Assembly: GCF_036885605.1 (NCBI RefSeq)
Contig: NZ_CP142523.1
Span: forward strand, 5,084,001 to 5,148,000
Reading direction: 5' to 3'
Source of the DNA: Janthinobacterium sp. TB1-E2
GTDB lineage: Bacteria > Pseudomonadota > Gammaproteobacteria > Burkholderiales > Burkholderiaceae_D
DNA length: 64,000 bases
Below are positions 20,138 through 29,369 of the stretch, piece after piece. A program made the translations under genes and the position numbers. Within the stretch, counting starts at the first letter, position 1. The number at the start of each line of letters is the position of its first letter. The notes beneath the pieces are model-generated. The model saw only the letters and a list, made by a program, of their open reading frames with translations, searched no databases and was not told the origin of the DNA.

Positions 20138-20917
20138 TCAGCTGGTGCCGTGGCCGCTCTCGGCGTCGAGCTTGAACGACACGGGCAAGGTCACTGTCAC
20201 CGTGCCCTGGTGCAGGACGTTGTCGGGCGGCGCCGGCAGCGGTTGCGCGCGCTGCAGCACTTGCAGCGCTTCGCGGTCGAGCAGCACCGTGCCCGATGAG
20301 GTGACCAGTTCGCTGGCCAGCAGCTTGCCGTCGCGGTCCACCTGGAAACGCACCCAGGCGGCGCCGGCCCGCTTGCGCTGGCGCGCGTCGCCCGGATAGC
20401 GCTTGAAATGGGCCAGATGGCCGAGCACGCGGCTTTGCCAGCTGGCGGGCGCGGCATTGGTCGACGGCGTATCGCTATCGAATGGCGCCGCCTGCGGACC
20501 GCGCACGGCGGCCGGCGCCGGCGTGGCGCTGCTGCTGGCTTGCGCGGGCACGGACGCTTCCTTCGCGGCATCCTTGCCCGGCTCCGTCGACGGACTGGTT
20601 TCCGCCTTCGCCTCTTTTTCCGCAGCGACAATCTCCGGCGCGGCGGCGCGCGCCAGTACGGGCAGCGCCTCTTGCCTGGCCGTGCTCCTTTTGGGTTGGG
20701 CGGCACTGGACGCCGCCGACTGGCGCGCCCCTGCCGCTGCCGCTTGCCGTGTTTCCGGCGACATCGCTTGCGCGGCAAATACCACCATCACGCTGGCGGG
20801 CGGCTGCGTGGGAGCGACGCTGACGGGCCGCCACCCGGCCCACAGCAGCAGCGCCAGCACGGCGGCCACCACCAGCGACGTGGCGATGCCCCAGCTCAAT
20901 ATCGGACGCGGATTCAC
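20138..20917 (-). CDS. tonB: TonB energy-transducing protein
   Basis: 259 residues. It has an N-terminal membrane anchor (about 9-30, SLVVAAVLALLLWAG) and a long Ala/Pro/Ser/Glu-rich periplasmic linker. The C-terminal TonB domain (about 170-250) contains HFKRYPGDARQRKRAG, WVRFQVDRDGKL and LLDREALQVLQRAQPLP. It links the ExbBD motor to the receptor plug. Its start overlaps the exbD stop (ATGA), and the receptor follows 30 bases later. This is a system-specific TonB. Confidence 0.93.
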   Translation of the reverse strand: MNPRPILSWGIATSLVVAAVLALLLWAGWRPVSVAPTQPPASVMVVFAAQAMSPETRQAAAAGARQSAASSAAQPKRSTARQEALPVLARAAAPEIVAAEKEAKAETSPSTEPGKDAAKEASVPAQASSSATPAPAAVRGPQAAPFDSDTPSTNAAPASWQSRVLGHLAHFKRYPGDARQRKRAGAAWVRFQVDRDGKLLASELVTSSGTVLLDREALQVLQRAQPLPAPPDNVLHQGTVTVTLPVSFKLDAESGHGTS

Positions 20918-21339
20918 CCGCCCTCCCGGCCGACCAGGCCCACTTTCAGATAGCCGGCCTGGCGCAAGGCATCCATCACGCCCAGCACGTCTTCATACGC
21001 CGCTTGTTTGTCGGCCTGGAAAAACAGGGTGCGCTGGCGGTCACCGCCCGTCTGCGCGTCGAGCAGGCTGCCCAATTGCTCGCGCGCCACGGGTGCCTCG
21101 CCCAGGTACAGGCTGCGGTCGGCTTTCAGGGAAACGAACAGGGGCTTGTCGGGACGCGGTGCCGGCTTGGCCGTGGCGGCCGGCAAGTCGATTTTCAGGT
21201 CGACGGTGGCCAGCGGCGAGACCACCATGAAAATGATCAACAGCACCAGCATCACGTCGATGAAGGGGGTGACATTGATCTCGCTCAATTCCGGCATGTC
21301 GGCCGTATCGTCGTCCGGCGTAGGGAACAGGGAAGCCAT
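20914..21339 (-). CDS. exbD: Biopolymer transport protein ExbD
   Basis: 141 residues. A short cytoplasmic N-terminus (MPELSEINVTPFIDVMLVLL) leads into one membrane helix; the conserved proton-path Asp lies in FIDVMLVLL. A periplasmic domain follows. It forms the proton-driven ExbB-ExbD motor with the upstream gene. Three bases separate it from exbB, and its stop overlaps the tonB start. Confidence 0.95.
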   Translation of the reverse strand: MASLFPTPDDDTADMPELSEINVTPFIDVMLVLLIIFMVVSPLATVDLKIDLPAATAKPAPRPDKPLFVSLKADRSLYLGEAPVAREQLGSLLDAQTGGDRQRTLFFQADKQAAYEDVLGVMDALRQAGYLKVGLVGREGG

Positions 21340-21342
21340 GGC

Positions 21343-22089
21343 TCAGGCCTGCTGGCGCGCGTCGAGGTCGCGGCTCAGCATCAGCAGCACTTGTGCGGAA
21401 GCGGCGCGCAGCTGCGCCTTGTACTGGTTGATGCCCCGGCTCAAGACGTTATAGATGACGACGGCGGGAATCGCCGCCACCAGGCCCAGGGCGGTGGCCA
21501 GCAAGGCTTCCGCAATGCCGGGTGCGACAGTGGCCAAATTCGTGCTCTGGCTGACGGCGATGTCGATGAAACTGTTCATGATGCCCCACACGGTGCCGAA
21601 CAGGCCGACGAACGGCGCCACGGCACCGATGCTGGCGAGCAGGCCGATGCCTTGCGTCATGCTGCGTATATTGTGCGCAATCCACTGTTCCTGGCGAAAG
21701 CCAGCCCGCTCCTTCAGGGCCGTCGCCGGCGCGCTGGCGTGCGATAAATTCAATTCCTGCTGCACGTCGTCGAGCAGCTGTTGCACCAGCACGGACGCCC
21801 GGCTCTTTGCCGCCGCGTCCGGCAAAGAAGTCGCCGTCTTCAGCACGGCGACGGCTTGCGCTGCCGTGCGCCGCGCCTGCAGCAAGCTGGCGCCCTTCAC
21901 CAGCAAGACCACCCAGGTGGCCAGCGCGGCGACGAGCAAGCCGATGAGCACGCTTTTGACGACCTGGTCGGCAGCGAAAAACATGCCCAGCGGCGACATA
22001 TCGTGCGGCAAGGTGGACGCTTGCGCGGTGGCATGCAACAGGGACAGCAATACGCCGCAGGTAGCGGCTTTGAGACAGGAGATACGCAT
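21343..22089 (-). CDS. exbB: Biopolymer transport protein ExbB (MotA/TolQ/ExbB family)
   Basis: 248 residues from the ATG at 22089; the longer frame to 22125 is not favoured. A short signal-like N-terminus ([20 protein letters not shown]) precedes three membrane helices at about 40-60, 145-170 and 190-215. The conserved [18 protein letters not shown] and [21 protein letters not shown] blocks are typical of ExbB. It is the motor scaffold for TonB energisation and first of the exbB-exbD-tonB-receptor block. It is 141 bases downstream of the ChaN gene. Confidence 0.94.
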   Translation of the reverse strand: MRISCLKAATCGVLLSLLHATAQASTLPHDMSPLGMFFAADQVVKSVLIGLLVAALATWVVLLVKGASLLQARRTAAQAVAVLKTATSLPDAAAKSRASVLVQQLLDDVQQELNLSHASAPATALKERAGFRQEQWIAHNIRSMTQGIGLLASIGAVAPFVGLFGTVWGIMNSFIDIAVSQSTNLATVAPGIAEALLATALGLVAAIPAVVIYNVLSRGINQYKAQLRAASAQVLLMLSRDLDARQQA

Positions 22090-22230
22090 GGAAGCTTCAA
22101 CAGGTAACAGGCATGGCTGCGCCAACGGCGCGCACGCGCATGCAAAAAAATCGGACGAACTACCTGGCTGCTGCGAAGAAGCTTGCTGGGGGAGAATGCC
22201 GGGCTGAACGCCCGGCGGAGGTGCTACGGC

Positions 22231-23148
22231 TTACTTGGCGCTGGCGACGGCGGGCGCCACAACCGGCGTGAACCAGACGAAATCGGCCTGCGGCGCCTGG
22301 ACTGCCGCGCCCTGCTGCGCCAGGACCAGCACCAGCGGCGCGGGGCCGCCCGTCAAGTCCTGCACGTGCAGCGGCACGCCCAGGTCCTTGTGCGCATGAT
22401 AGGCGCCGGCGATCAGCACGGCCGGTGCGGGCGCGGCCAGCAGGCGCTCGGCCATGCGGCGGTCGCGCTGCTGCTGCACCGACAGCATGGCGGCCAGGCG
22501 CGGTTCGTCGATCTGGTTGTCGTGCATGACGCGGATGATGTCTTTCAGCTTGGCATGCACCTTGCCATCGTTGGCCAGGTTCGAATGCTTGCCTTGAACA
22601 GTTGGCTTGTCGATAAACATTTGCTTGATCTCGCTGCGGTCCAGGTTGGCCGACCAGACGGGATACGGCGCGCGCATCACGGTCATCACCAGGTCGCCAT
22701 ATTGCGCCCACTTCCAGTTCGGCTGCCAGGCCAGCAGTTCGGCCACGTGTTCGGGGCGCACGACGGGGTCCGTCTGCAGCCACGGCTTGACCTTGTCCAC
22801 CTTGGCTTGCTGATCCGGGTTCAGCATTTCCAGCAGCACGCTGCCTTGCGGACGCTGGCCCTGCAACTGCTGCAACAGCCATTGCTCGATCTGGTGATGG
22901 CTGAGCTGGTCATGCTGCTCACCCACGATGACACGCGGCGCGGCGGCCAGCTGGGCCAGCAATTGCTCGGCAGTCACGCGCTTGCCGCTGCGCAGGTCGA
23001 CGATCTCGCCCAGCTGGCGCACGTCTTGCGCAACGGCAGGCGCAACGGCGGTGGCGCCGGCACCGGTGACGGGTGCGACGCTGCCGCAGGCGCTCAGGGC
23101 CAGCACGCAGGCGGGCAGGACGGCGGCGAAGGACAGGGGAAATCTCAT
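22231..23148 (-). CDS. ChaN-family iron-regulated lipoprotein
   Basis: 305 residues from the ATG at 23148, chosen because GAAAGG lies eight bases upstream. An ATG at 23154 and one overlapping the Fur box at 23223 are less likely. The lipoprotein signal has lipobox LSAC at about residues 18-21. The ChaN motif VIVGEQHDQLSHHQIEQWLL and a later ILIAGAYHAHKDLGVPLH are visible. Characterised ChaN binds heme as a dimer at the outer membrane. The gene heads the exbB-exbD-tonB-receptor block and has a Fur-box-like sequence upstream, so I infer a role in heme or iron acquisition. Confidence 0.85.
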   Translation of the reverse strand: MRFPLSFAAVLPACVLALSACGSVAPVTGAGATAVAPAVAQDVRQLGEIVDLRSGKRVTAEQLLAQLAAAPRVIVGEQHDQLSHHQIEQWLLQQLQGQRPQGSVLLEMLNPDQQAKVDKVKPWLQTDPVVRPEHVAELLAWQPNWKWAQYGDLVMTVMRAPYPVWSANLDRSEIKQMFIDKPTVQGKHSNLANDGKVHAKLKDIIRVMHDNQIDEPRLAAMLSVQQQRDRRMAERLLAAPAPAVLIAGAYHAHKDLGVPLHVQDLTGGPAPLVLVLAQQGAAVQAPQADFVWFTPVVAPAVASAK

Positions 23149-23210
23149 GGGCATGGCCTTTCGGGTTGAAGCACGCATTGCAAAATAACTACTGGCGGGC
23201 ATTTTAATAG

Positions 23211-23225
23211 AAATGATTCTCATTT
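23211..23225 (-). promoter_or_regulatory. Fur-box-like operator upstream of the heme-uptake genes
   Basis: Perfect inverted repeat AAATGA-TTC-TCATTT, 62 bases upstream of the ChaN start. It closely resembles the core of the Fur consensus (GATAATGATAATCATTATC). The genes downstream are an iron/heme uptake set. Repression by Fur-Fe(II) is inferred. Confidence 0.75.
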
Positions 23226-23331
23226 ACAACCACTGCGCGGCGCATCATGCGGAATTTTTTACAACTGGCAAAAATGGTGCTTCGGTGAAATCTCCAGGTG
23301 CGGGGTAGAATAAAAAAAACGGAGGACTTGC

Positions 23332-24741
23332 GTGAATCAAACTGACCAGTTGGCGGTACTGAAAAAACCGCTGCCAGACTCTCTTGCTGCCGTACTTTCC
23401 CTGATCTTTGCCGACCGCTTTTCCATGACGCAAGCCGTGCGCGAACACCATGGCCGCGACGAGTCGAGCTATCCCCCCATGCTGCCGGACGCCGTCATCT
23501 TCGCCCATTCCACCGAGGAAGTGGCGGCCGCCGTCAAGCTGTGCAGCGCGCACGACGTGCCCATCATCGCCTACGGCAGCGGCACCTCGCTCGAAGGCCA
23601 CGTGCTGGCCCTGCATGGCGGCGTGACGATTGATCTGTCGCAAATGAACCAGATGGTCGCCGTGCATGGTGAAGACTTGACGGCCACCGTACAGGCGGGC
23701 GTGACGCGCAAGCAGCTCAATGAAGAAATCCGCGACACGGGCCTGTTCTTCCCCATCGACCCGGGCGCCAATGCGTCGCTGGGCGGCATGGCGGCCACGC
23801 GCGCCTCGGGCACGAACGCCGTACGCTACGGCACCATGCGCGAAAACGTGCTGGCCCTGACCGTGGTGACGGCCGATGGCCGCATCATCAAGACGGGAAC
23901 GAGGGCGAAAAAATCGTCGGCCGGCTACGACCTGACGCGCTTGTTCGTCGGCAGCGAAGGGACGTTGGGCATCATCACGGAAGTGACCGTGAAACTGTAT
24001 CCGCTGCCGGAAGCGATCTCGGCGGCCGTGTGTTCGTTCCCCGGCACGGGCGAAGCCGTCAGCGCCGTGATCCAGACCATCCAGATGGGTATTCCTGTGG
24101 CGCGGGTCGAGTTTCTCGATGAAAATGGCGTGAAAGCCATCAATGCCTACGACAAGATGGCGCTGCCGCAAAAGCCGCTGCTGCTGTTTGAATTCCACGG
24201 CACGCCGGCCAGCGTGGCCGAGCAGGCGCAGCTGGTGCAAGCCATCACGGCCGAACACGGCGCCAGCGATTTCGAATGGGCCAGCCGCCCCGAAGACCGC
24301 TCGCGCCTATGGGCCGCGCGCCACAACGCGTATTTCGCCCTGCTGCAGATGCGCCCCGGCAGCCGCGCCATTTCCACCGATTGCTGCGTGCCGATTTCGC
24401 GCCTGGCCGAATGCATCCTCGCCACCAAGGCCGATTGCGAAGCACAGGGCCTCGTCTACGCCATCATCGGCCACGTGGGCGACGGCAATTTCCACGTGCA
24501 GATGCTGGTCGACCCGGACGATCCGGCCGACATCGCGCGCGCGGAAAAGGTCAACAGCGACATGGTCACGCGCGCCATCGGCATGGATGGCACGTGCACG
24601 GGCGAGCACGGCGTGGGCATGCACAAGATGGCGTTCCTCGTGGAAGAACATGGTGTAGGCGCCATCGACACCATGCGCGCCTTGAAACATGCGCTCGATC
24701 CGAAGAACATCATGAACCCGGGGAAGATCGTGCGCTGGTAA
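23332..24741 (+). CDS. FAD-linked oxidase, GlcD/D-lactate dehydrogenase type
   Basis: 469 residues. It starts with GTG at 23332, preceded by GGAGG six bases upstream. The FAD-binding PCMH domain (about 55-230) contains PIIAYGSGTSLEGHVLAL and FPIDPGANASLGGMAAT, where the Pro/Gly-rich loops contact the flavin pyrophosphate. The C-terminal FAD-oxidase domain contains IGHVGDGNFHVQ and GTCTGEHGVGMHK, the signature of glycolate/D-lactate dehydrogenases. It oxidises a 2-hydroxy acid and passes electrons to the respiratory chain. The substrate could be D-lactate, glycolate or D-2-hydroxyglutarate. No glcE/glcF lies beside it, which favours a single-subunit D-lactate-dehydrogenase-like enzyme. Confidence 0.9.
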   Translation: MNQTDQLAVLKKPLPDSLAAVLSLIFADRFSMTQAVREHHGRDESSYPPMLPDAVIFAHSTEEVAAAVKLCSAHDVPIIAYGSGTSLEGHVLALHGGVTIDLSQMNQMVAVHGEDLTATVQAGVTRKQLNEEIRDTGLFFPIDPGANASLGGMAATRASGTNAVRYGTMRENVLALTVVTADGRIIKTGTRAKKSSAGYDLTRLFVGSEGTLGIITEVTVKLYPLPEAISAAVCSFPGTGEAVSAVIQTIQMGIPVARVEFLDENGVKAINAYDKMALPQKPLLLFEFHGTPASVAEQAQLVQAITAEHGASDFEWASRPEDRSRLWAARHNAYFALLQMRPGSRAISTDCCVPISRLAECILATKADCEAQGLVYAIIGHVGDGNFHVQMLVDPDDPADIARAEKVNSDMVTRAIGMDGTCTGEHGVGMHKMAFLVEEHGVGAIDTMRALKHALDPKNIMNPGKIVRW

Positions 24742-24768
24742 TCAATACCAACCCAAAAAGCAAATGCC

Positions 24769-24794
24769 GGGGTCGTACCCTGAGGGTACGCCCC
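24769..24794. terminator. Hairpin between convergent genes
   Basis: GGGG-TC-GTACCC / GGGTAC-G-CCCC stem with a TGA loop, 28 bases after the FAD-oxidase stop and 25 bases before the convergent GNAT stop. It probably terminates both. There is no T-run directly after it. Confidence 0.55.
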
Positions 24795-24818
24795 CAGTCC
24801 TTGTCGTTGGGGTGATTT

Positions 24819-25292
24819 TTACAATTCCATGCGCATCGGCACGAAGGCGATGCCGCCCTCTTCCACCTTCGGCCCCGTGGCGACAAAGCCCAGGCTCGTG
24901 TACAGGGGCAAGGCATACAGCGAGGAGTTGACGGTAAAGGCCGTCACATCGCCCCTGGCCAGCGACGCATCGCGGGCTGCCTGCCACAGGCGGCGCGCCA
25001 TGCCGCGCCGGTGCAGGGCGCGCGGCACGAACATGTGGAACAGATGCGTGTTGTCGCGCATGGCCACGACGCCGGCCAGCTCGCCGCCGATATGCGCGAG
25101 CTGATACGCGTAGCGCGACTGTGACAGATAGCCTTCAATGGCTGGCTGGCGGCAGTGTTCGATGAATTTTTCCGCCCCCGCGCCATCCGGATGCAGGGTC
25201 AAAAAGGGCATCAGGTCGTCGATCAGGGCAACGATGGCGGGCGCGTCGGCGACGAGGGCGGGACGCAGTGTCGGTTCGGGTAATGTTGTCAT
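24819..25292 (-). CDS. GNAT-family N-acetyltransferase
   Basis: 157 residues from the ATG at 25292; an in-frame TTG at 25328 is less likely. It is a GNAT fold: N-terminal TLRPALVADAPAIVALIDD, and acetyl-CoA motif A as MFVPRALHRRGMARRLWQAARD (R-x-x-G-x-A). The C-terminal strand is ALPLYTSLGFVATGPKVEEGGI. The acceptor is unknown. It follows dnaE2 by 39 bases on the same strand and might be read through from the SOS promoter. Confidence 0.85.
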   Translation of the reverse strand: MTTLPEPTLRPALVADAPAIVALIDDLMPFLTLHPDGAGAEKFIEHCRQPAIEGYLSQSRYAYQLAHIGGELAGVVAMRDNTHLFHMFVPRALHRRGMARRLWQAARDASLARGDVTAFTVNSSLYALPLYTSLGFVATGPKVEEGGIAFVPMRMEL

Positions 25293-25331
25293 TCTTAAAT
25301 AATGCCATGCCCTCCTCCCCGCCTGCAACTC

Positions 25332-28300
25332 TCAACAGAAATCCCGGCTGCTGGTGCGCAAGCGTCCCAGCAGATGCGACATGTCGACCAGGCGCTTGGC
25401 CACCAGGTTGCGCACGATGCCCTCGCGCTGCCACACGCCGTACACGCCCAGCAGTGGCGCACTCAGCACTTCGCGCCGCTGGCTTTCCACCAGGTCGGGC
25501 CAGACGATGACGTTGACGGTGCCCGTCTCGTCTTCCAGGGTCATGAAGATCACGCCCTTGGCCGTGCCCGGCCGCTGGCGCACGGTGACGATGCCGCAGG
25601 CGCGCGCCACTTGCCCGCTCGTGTACGTCATCAGCGTGGACGCCGGCATGAAACGCTGTTCCAGCAATTGCCTGCGCAGCAGCGCCAGCGGGTGACGGCC
25701 CAGGGTCAGGCCTTGCGCGCGGTAGTCGCTGACGATGCTCTCGCCTTCCGTCGGCGCGGCCAGCATGGGCAAGCCTTCCTCTTGCGTCGTGGCGCGCAGC
25801 AAATCCCTGTCGGGCACGGCGCCGGCCGCCTGCCACAGCGCTTCGCGCCGGTGCCCGGCCAGCGCGTGCAGGGCGTTGCCGGCGGCCAGCACCTGCAAAT
25901 CATGACGGTCCAGGCCGCCACGCAGGGCCAGGTCGGCCACGTCGACAAAAGCGGCAATGGCGCGCGCATCCTCGATATGCCGGGCGGCCTCGGCACGCAT
26001 GCCGAACAGGCTGTTCAAGCCCAGGCGCACGGCGGGCGCGGCCCCTTCCACAGTCTCTTCCAACGTCGCTTCCCAGGCGCTGATGGCCACGTCGACGGGC
26101 AGCACCTGCACGCCATGCCGGCGACCATCCTGCACCAGTTGCGAGGGACTGTAAAAGCCCATGGGCTGGCTGTTGAGCAAGGCGCACAGGAAGGCGGCCG
26201 GTTCGTGGCATTTCAGCCAGGAACTGGCGTACGTCAACAGGGCGAAACTGGCCGCGTGCGACTCGGGAAAGCCGTATTCGCCAAAGCCCTCGATCTGGCT
26301 GAAGATGGCCTCGGCAAACTTTTTCTCATAGCCATTGTCCACCATGGCATTGACGATGCGGTCATGGTAATTGTTCATGCCACCCTTGCGTTTCCAGGCC
26401 GCCATGGCGCGCCGCAACTGGTCCGCTTCGCCGGGCGTGAAATCGGCGGCGATGATGGCCACCTGCATCACCTGTTCCTGGAAAATGGGAATGCCCAGAG
26501 TGCGTCCCAGCGCCTTTTCCAGGCCTTTCGGATACTCGACCAGTTCCTTCTGCTGGCGGCGCTGCAGATACGGATGCACCATGCCACCCTGGATGGGGCC
26601 GGGGCGCACGAGCGCCACTTCGATGACGAGGTCGTAGAATTCACGGGGCCGCAGCCGGGGCAGCATGCTCATCTGCGCGCGCGACTCGATCTGGAACACA
26701 CCGATGGTGTCGGCCTCGCACATCATGTCGTAGGTGGCCGGGTCTTCGCGGGGAATATCCTGCAGGCGGAATTCCTCGCCGCGCCGCGCACCGACCAGTT
26801 CCAAAGCGCGGCGCAGGGCCGACAGCATGCCCAGCGCCAGCACGTCGACCTTCATCAAGCCCAGCTCCTCGAGGTCGTTCTTGTCCCACTCGATGACGCT
26901 GCGCTCGGCCATGGTGGCGTTTTCAATCGGCACCAGGCGCGACAATTTTCCATGCGCAATGACGAAGCCGCCCGGATGCTGCGACAGATGGCGGGGAAAG
27001 CCCAGCAGCTGCTGCGCCAGGCCGGCCCACTGCTGCGACAATGCCGCTTCCGGGTCGAGCCCGCATTCGGCCAGGCGCTCCAACAGATCGCGCTTGCCGT
27101 CGAACCAGCGGTGCGCCTTGGCCACTTTTTCCACGATGGCCAGGTCGATCCCCAGCGCCCGGCCGCTGTCGCGCAAGGCGCTTTTCGGACGGTAGCTGAT
27201 CACCACGGCGGCCAGCGCGGCCCGCTCGCGCCCATATTTTCCGTAGATATATTGAATCACCTCTTCGCGCCGCTGGTGCTCGAAGTCGACGTCGATGTCG
27301 GGCGGCTCGTTGCGCTCGCGCGACATGAAGCGCCCGACCAGCGAATTGCCGCGTGCCGGGTCCACTTCCGTGATGTGCAGGCAATAGCAGACGGCCGAAT
27401 TGGCGGCCGAGCCCCTGCCCTGGCACAGGATGTTTTGCGAGCGGGCAAAGCGCACGATATCGTACACGGTCAAAAAGTACGCTTCATACGACAGCTCGGC
27501 GATCAGATCCAGCTCCTGCTCGATCTGTTCCTGCACGTTGGCCGGAATGCCCAACGGAAAGCGGAGACGCGCGCCCGCATATGTTTCCTCGCGCAGATAG
27601 GTCGCCGGCGTGTGGCCGCCCGGCACCAGTTCGTCGGGATAGTCATAGTGCAGGCTGTCGAGGGAAAATTCGCACATCTTGGCGATGCGCAAGGTTTCCG
27701 CCAGCGCTTGCGGCGGATACACATTGGCCAGCCGCAGGCGCGCGCGCAAATGCTGCTCCGCGTTTTGCGCCAGCGCATAGCCGCATTCGCCCACGGGCTT
27801 GCCCACGCGAATCGCGCACAAAGTGTCGAGCAGGGGCTTGCGCGAACGCACGTGCATGCACACGTGGCCGACGGCCACCACGGGCAAACCCTGCGCCTGC
27901 GCCGCCTCTTGCACGGCGCTGCGGTGCGCGTCATCCTGCGCCCGCTGCAGCAGGTTCAGGCCGATCCAGCTGCGCTCGCCGCCAAAGGTGGCCGCCATCC
28001 ACGCCCCCTGTGCGCGCACGGTTTCCGGCTGGGCCGGATAGCTGGGCAGCAAGATCATCAGACAGCCGGGCAGCCCCTGCAAATGCGCAAACTCGGCCGA
28101 AGGCGCCGCAAAATCGTCGGGCGTCAGCAAATAGCGCCCCTTGGCCGCCCGCGTGCGCGCCATGGTAATCAGTTCCGACAAATTGCCATAACCGTCGATG
28201 TCCCGCACCAGCGCCAGCAAGGACAGGGCCGGACTGCCGTCGGCCTGCGTCAAATGAAAATGCGCGCCGATAATCAGCGGAAAACCGGCCCGCTTGGCCG

Positions 28301-28475
28301 TCGCATGGGCACGCACGACACCCGCCAGCGAGCACTCGTCGGTGATGGCCAGCCCCTTGTACCCGAGCTGGACGGCGCGCGCCACCAGCTCTTCCGCATG
28401 CGAGGCTCCATGCAGGAAGCTGAAATTGCTCAAGCAGTACAGCTCAGCATACTCGGGTAAGACGGCGCCCCACAT
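25332..28475 (-). CDS. dnaE2: Error-prone DNA polymerase DnaE2 (ImuC)
   Basis: 1047 residues, matching the DnaE2 length and shorter than replicative DnaE. It is a family C polymerase alpha with an N-terminal PHP domain (YCLSNFSFLHGASHAEELV at about 13-31). Further motifs are GRGSAANSAVCYCL and DIDVDFEHQRREEVIQYIY (catalytic Asp pair), and SAHRWFDGKRDLL-like DnaE2 regions. The OB-fold (GIVTVRQRPGTAKGVIFMTLEDETG) is near the C-terminus. It acts with ImuA-ImuB in SOS mutagenic translesion synthesis; those genes are at 44.9-47.0 kb here. GAGGT lies upstream of the ATG and a consensus LexA box ends 14 bases before it. Confidence 0.95.
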   Translation of the reverse strand: MWGAVLPEYAELYCLSNFSFLHGASHAEELVARAVQLGYKGLAITDECSLAGVVRAHATAKRAGFPLIIGAHFHLTQADGSPALSLLALVRDIDGYGNLSELITMARTRAAKGRYLLTPDDFAAPSAEFAHLQGLPGCLMILLPSYPAQPETVRAQGAWMAATFGGERSWIGLNLLQRAQDDAHRSAVQEAAQAQGLPVVAVGHVCMHVRSRKPLLDTLCAIRVGKPVGECGYALAQNAEQHLRARLRLANVYPPQALAETLRIAKMCEFSLDSLHYDYPDELVPGGHTPATYLREETYAGARLRFPLGIPANVQEQIEQELDLIAELSYEAYFLTVYDIVRFARSQNILCQGRGSAANSAVCYCLHITEVDPARGNSLVGRFMSRERNEPPDIDVDFEHQRREEVIQYIYGKYGRERAALAAVVISYRPKSALRDSGRALGIDLAIVEKVAKAHRWFDGKRDLLERLAECGLDPEAALSQQWAGLAQQLLGFPRHLSQHPGGFVIAHGKLSRLVPIENATMAERSVIEWDKNDLEELGLMKVDVLALGMLSALRRALELVGARRGEEFRLQDIPREDPATYDMMCEADTIGVFQIESRAQMSMLPRLRPREFYDLVIEVALVRPGPIQGGMVHPYLQRRQQKELVEYPKGLEKALGRTLGIPIFQEQVMQVAIIAADFTPGEADQLRRAMAAWKRKGGMNNYHDRIVNAMVDNGYEKKFAEAIFSQIEGFGEYGFPESHAASFALLTYASSWLKCHEPAAFLCALLNSQPMGFYSPSQLVQDGRRHGVQVLPVDVAISAWEATLEETVEGAAPAVRLGLNSLFGMRAEAARHIEDARAIAAFVDVADLALRGGLDRHDLQVLAAGNALHALAGHRREALWQAAGAVPDRDLLRATTQEEGLPMLAAPTEGESIVSDYRAQGLTLGRHPLALLRRQLLEQRFMPASTLMTYTSGQVARACGIVTVRQRPGTAKGVIFMTLEDETGTVNVIVWPDLVESQRREVLSAPLLGVYGVWQREGIVRNLVAKRLVDMSHLLGRLRTSSRDFC

Positions 28476-28489
28476 GATCTACCTCAATA

Positions 28490-28505
28490 CTGTATATAAA
28501 CACAG
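28490..28505 (-). promoter_or_regulatory. LexA (SOS) box upstream of dnaE2
   Basis: CTGTATATAAACACAG matches the CTGT-N8-ACAG LexA consensus exactly and has a TA-rich spacer. It is 14 bases from the dnaE2 start. SOS control is inferred from this site and from what is known of the imuAB-dnaE2 regulon. Confidence 0.9.
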
Positions 28506-28649
28506 TATACTATACTCATCTGGAAGCAAGGGGCCGGTTTAAGCAGGGGCCAGCACTGCATGAAGAAGCCATAGCGAACGGAAGGGAGAGGTGGCAGGGA
28601 AGCGCAACAGCTGTTGATTTAGAAAGTCAAAAGCTGAGAGCCTGAAAAG

Positions 28650-29000
28650 TCAATGCGCGACAATACGAAACTCCGTTGCGGTGGCGATGGGACGAACTTG
28701 ATTGCGCTCCCGTTTCAATTCCACGATGCCGTAGTTGGACATGGTTTTCAGTGTCCGCGACAGATTGCTCGGTTTACGGCCCGTTGTCTCAGCCAAGGCC
28801 GAGATGGATTCCGGTTGCGTTTCCAGAATCACGTGCAGCAACGCCCGGTTTTCGTCGCTCAGGACTTCCGCCAGCGATTTGATGGAAGTGAACCAGACTT
28901 TGGGTTCGTTCGGCTTCGGTTTATAGGTACCGCGAGCGATGGCGAGCACGCGTTCGCGGATTTTCTCTTGCGGCATGATGCCAATAAAAATCGGTTTCAT
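28650..29000 (-). CDS. HTH transcriptional regulator, TumA-like antitoxin
   Basis: 116 residues. The winged-helix region resembles the COG4190/HVO_A0114 type: LLHVILETQPESISALAETTGRKPSNLSRTLKTM, then YGIVELKRERNQVRP. Its start overlaps the stop of the upstream TumE-like gene by four bases (ATGA). In this toxin-antitoxin type the HTH protein follows the toxin gene and represses the pair. The assignment rests on family recognition and gene arrangement. Confidence 0.75.
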   Translation of the reverse strand: MKPIFIGIMPQEKIRERVLAIARGTYKPKPNEPKVWFTSIKSLAEVLSDENRALLHVILETQPESISALAETTGRKPSNLSRTLKTMSNYGIVELKRERNQVRPIATATEFRIVAH

Positions 29001-29362
29001 TGCTTTTTTACCTCCAGCAAAATGCGGTCCACGTCAGCAAAGAAGTCATTGATCAGATGCTGTGCGTCCTTGAATTCGTATGGCACTCCCTGATCTGACG
29101 GATGCCGATGTTTATGGTCAAAAGTCACGATACGTCCCGCATATTTGAATTTCTTTGGCGGCTTCACCATATGGGCATTGTCGTAACCGAGGATGCGTTT
29201 GCCATACGGTTCGTGCAACGTCAGCGAGTAGCGTATGCCGTGGGGGATCTCATCCGATACCTTTGTCCGTCTGGCTTCTATCTTGATCCAATAACCGCCA
29301 TCCTGGTCGAGTATGGAACCATCAAGGTCCAGCAATGTATAAATGGCAGGATCGATCCACAT
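28997..29362 (-). CDS. TumE-like toxin (DUF6516-type) of a toxin-antitoxin pair
   Basis: 121 residues. No membrane segment or signal peptide. The body has DLDGSILDQDGGYWIKIEARR near the N-terminus and HGIRYSLTLHEPYGKRILGYDNAH in the middle. A VTFDHKHRHP motif and a helical acidic/basic tail follow. I recall this layout as the TumE/DUF6516 family paired with a COG4190 HTH protein. The toxic activity is not described in anything I can recall with certainty. The start is the ATG at 29362, only seven bases after a TATACT -10 element, so the mRNA may be leaderless. Confidence 0.7.
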   Translation of the reverse strand: MWIDPAIYTLLDLDGSILDQDGGYWIKIEARRTKVSDEIPHGIRYSLTLHEPYGKRILGYDNAHMVKPPKKFKYAGRIVTFDHKHRHPSDQGVPYEFKDAQHLINDFFADVDRILLEVKKQ

Positions 29363-29369
29363 GCGGCAA

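Noticed and set aside
25302..28460. 1052-codon open frame opposite dnaE2
   Set aside because: It is an antisense shadow of dnaE2 in GC-rich DNA; its residues are rich in His/Arg/Gln with no domain, and dnaE2 has full motifs.
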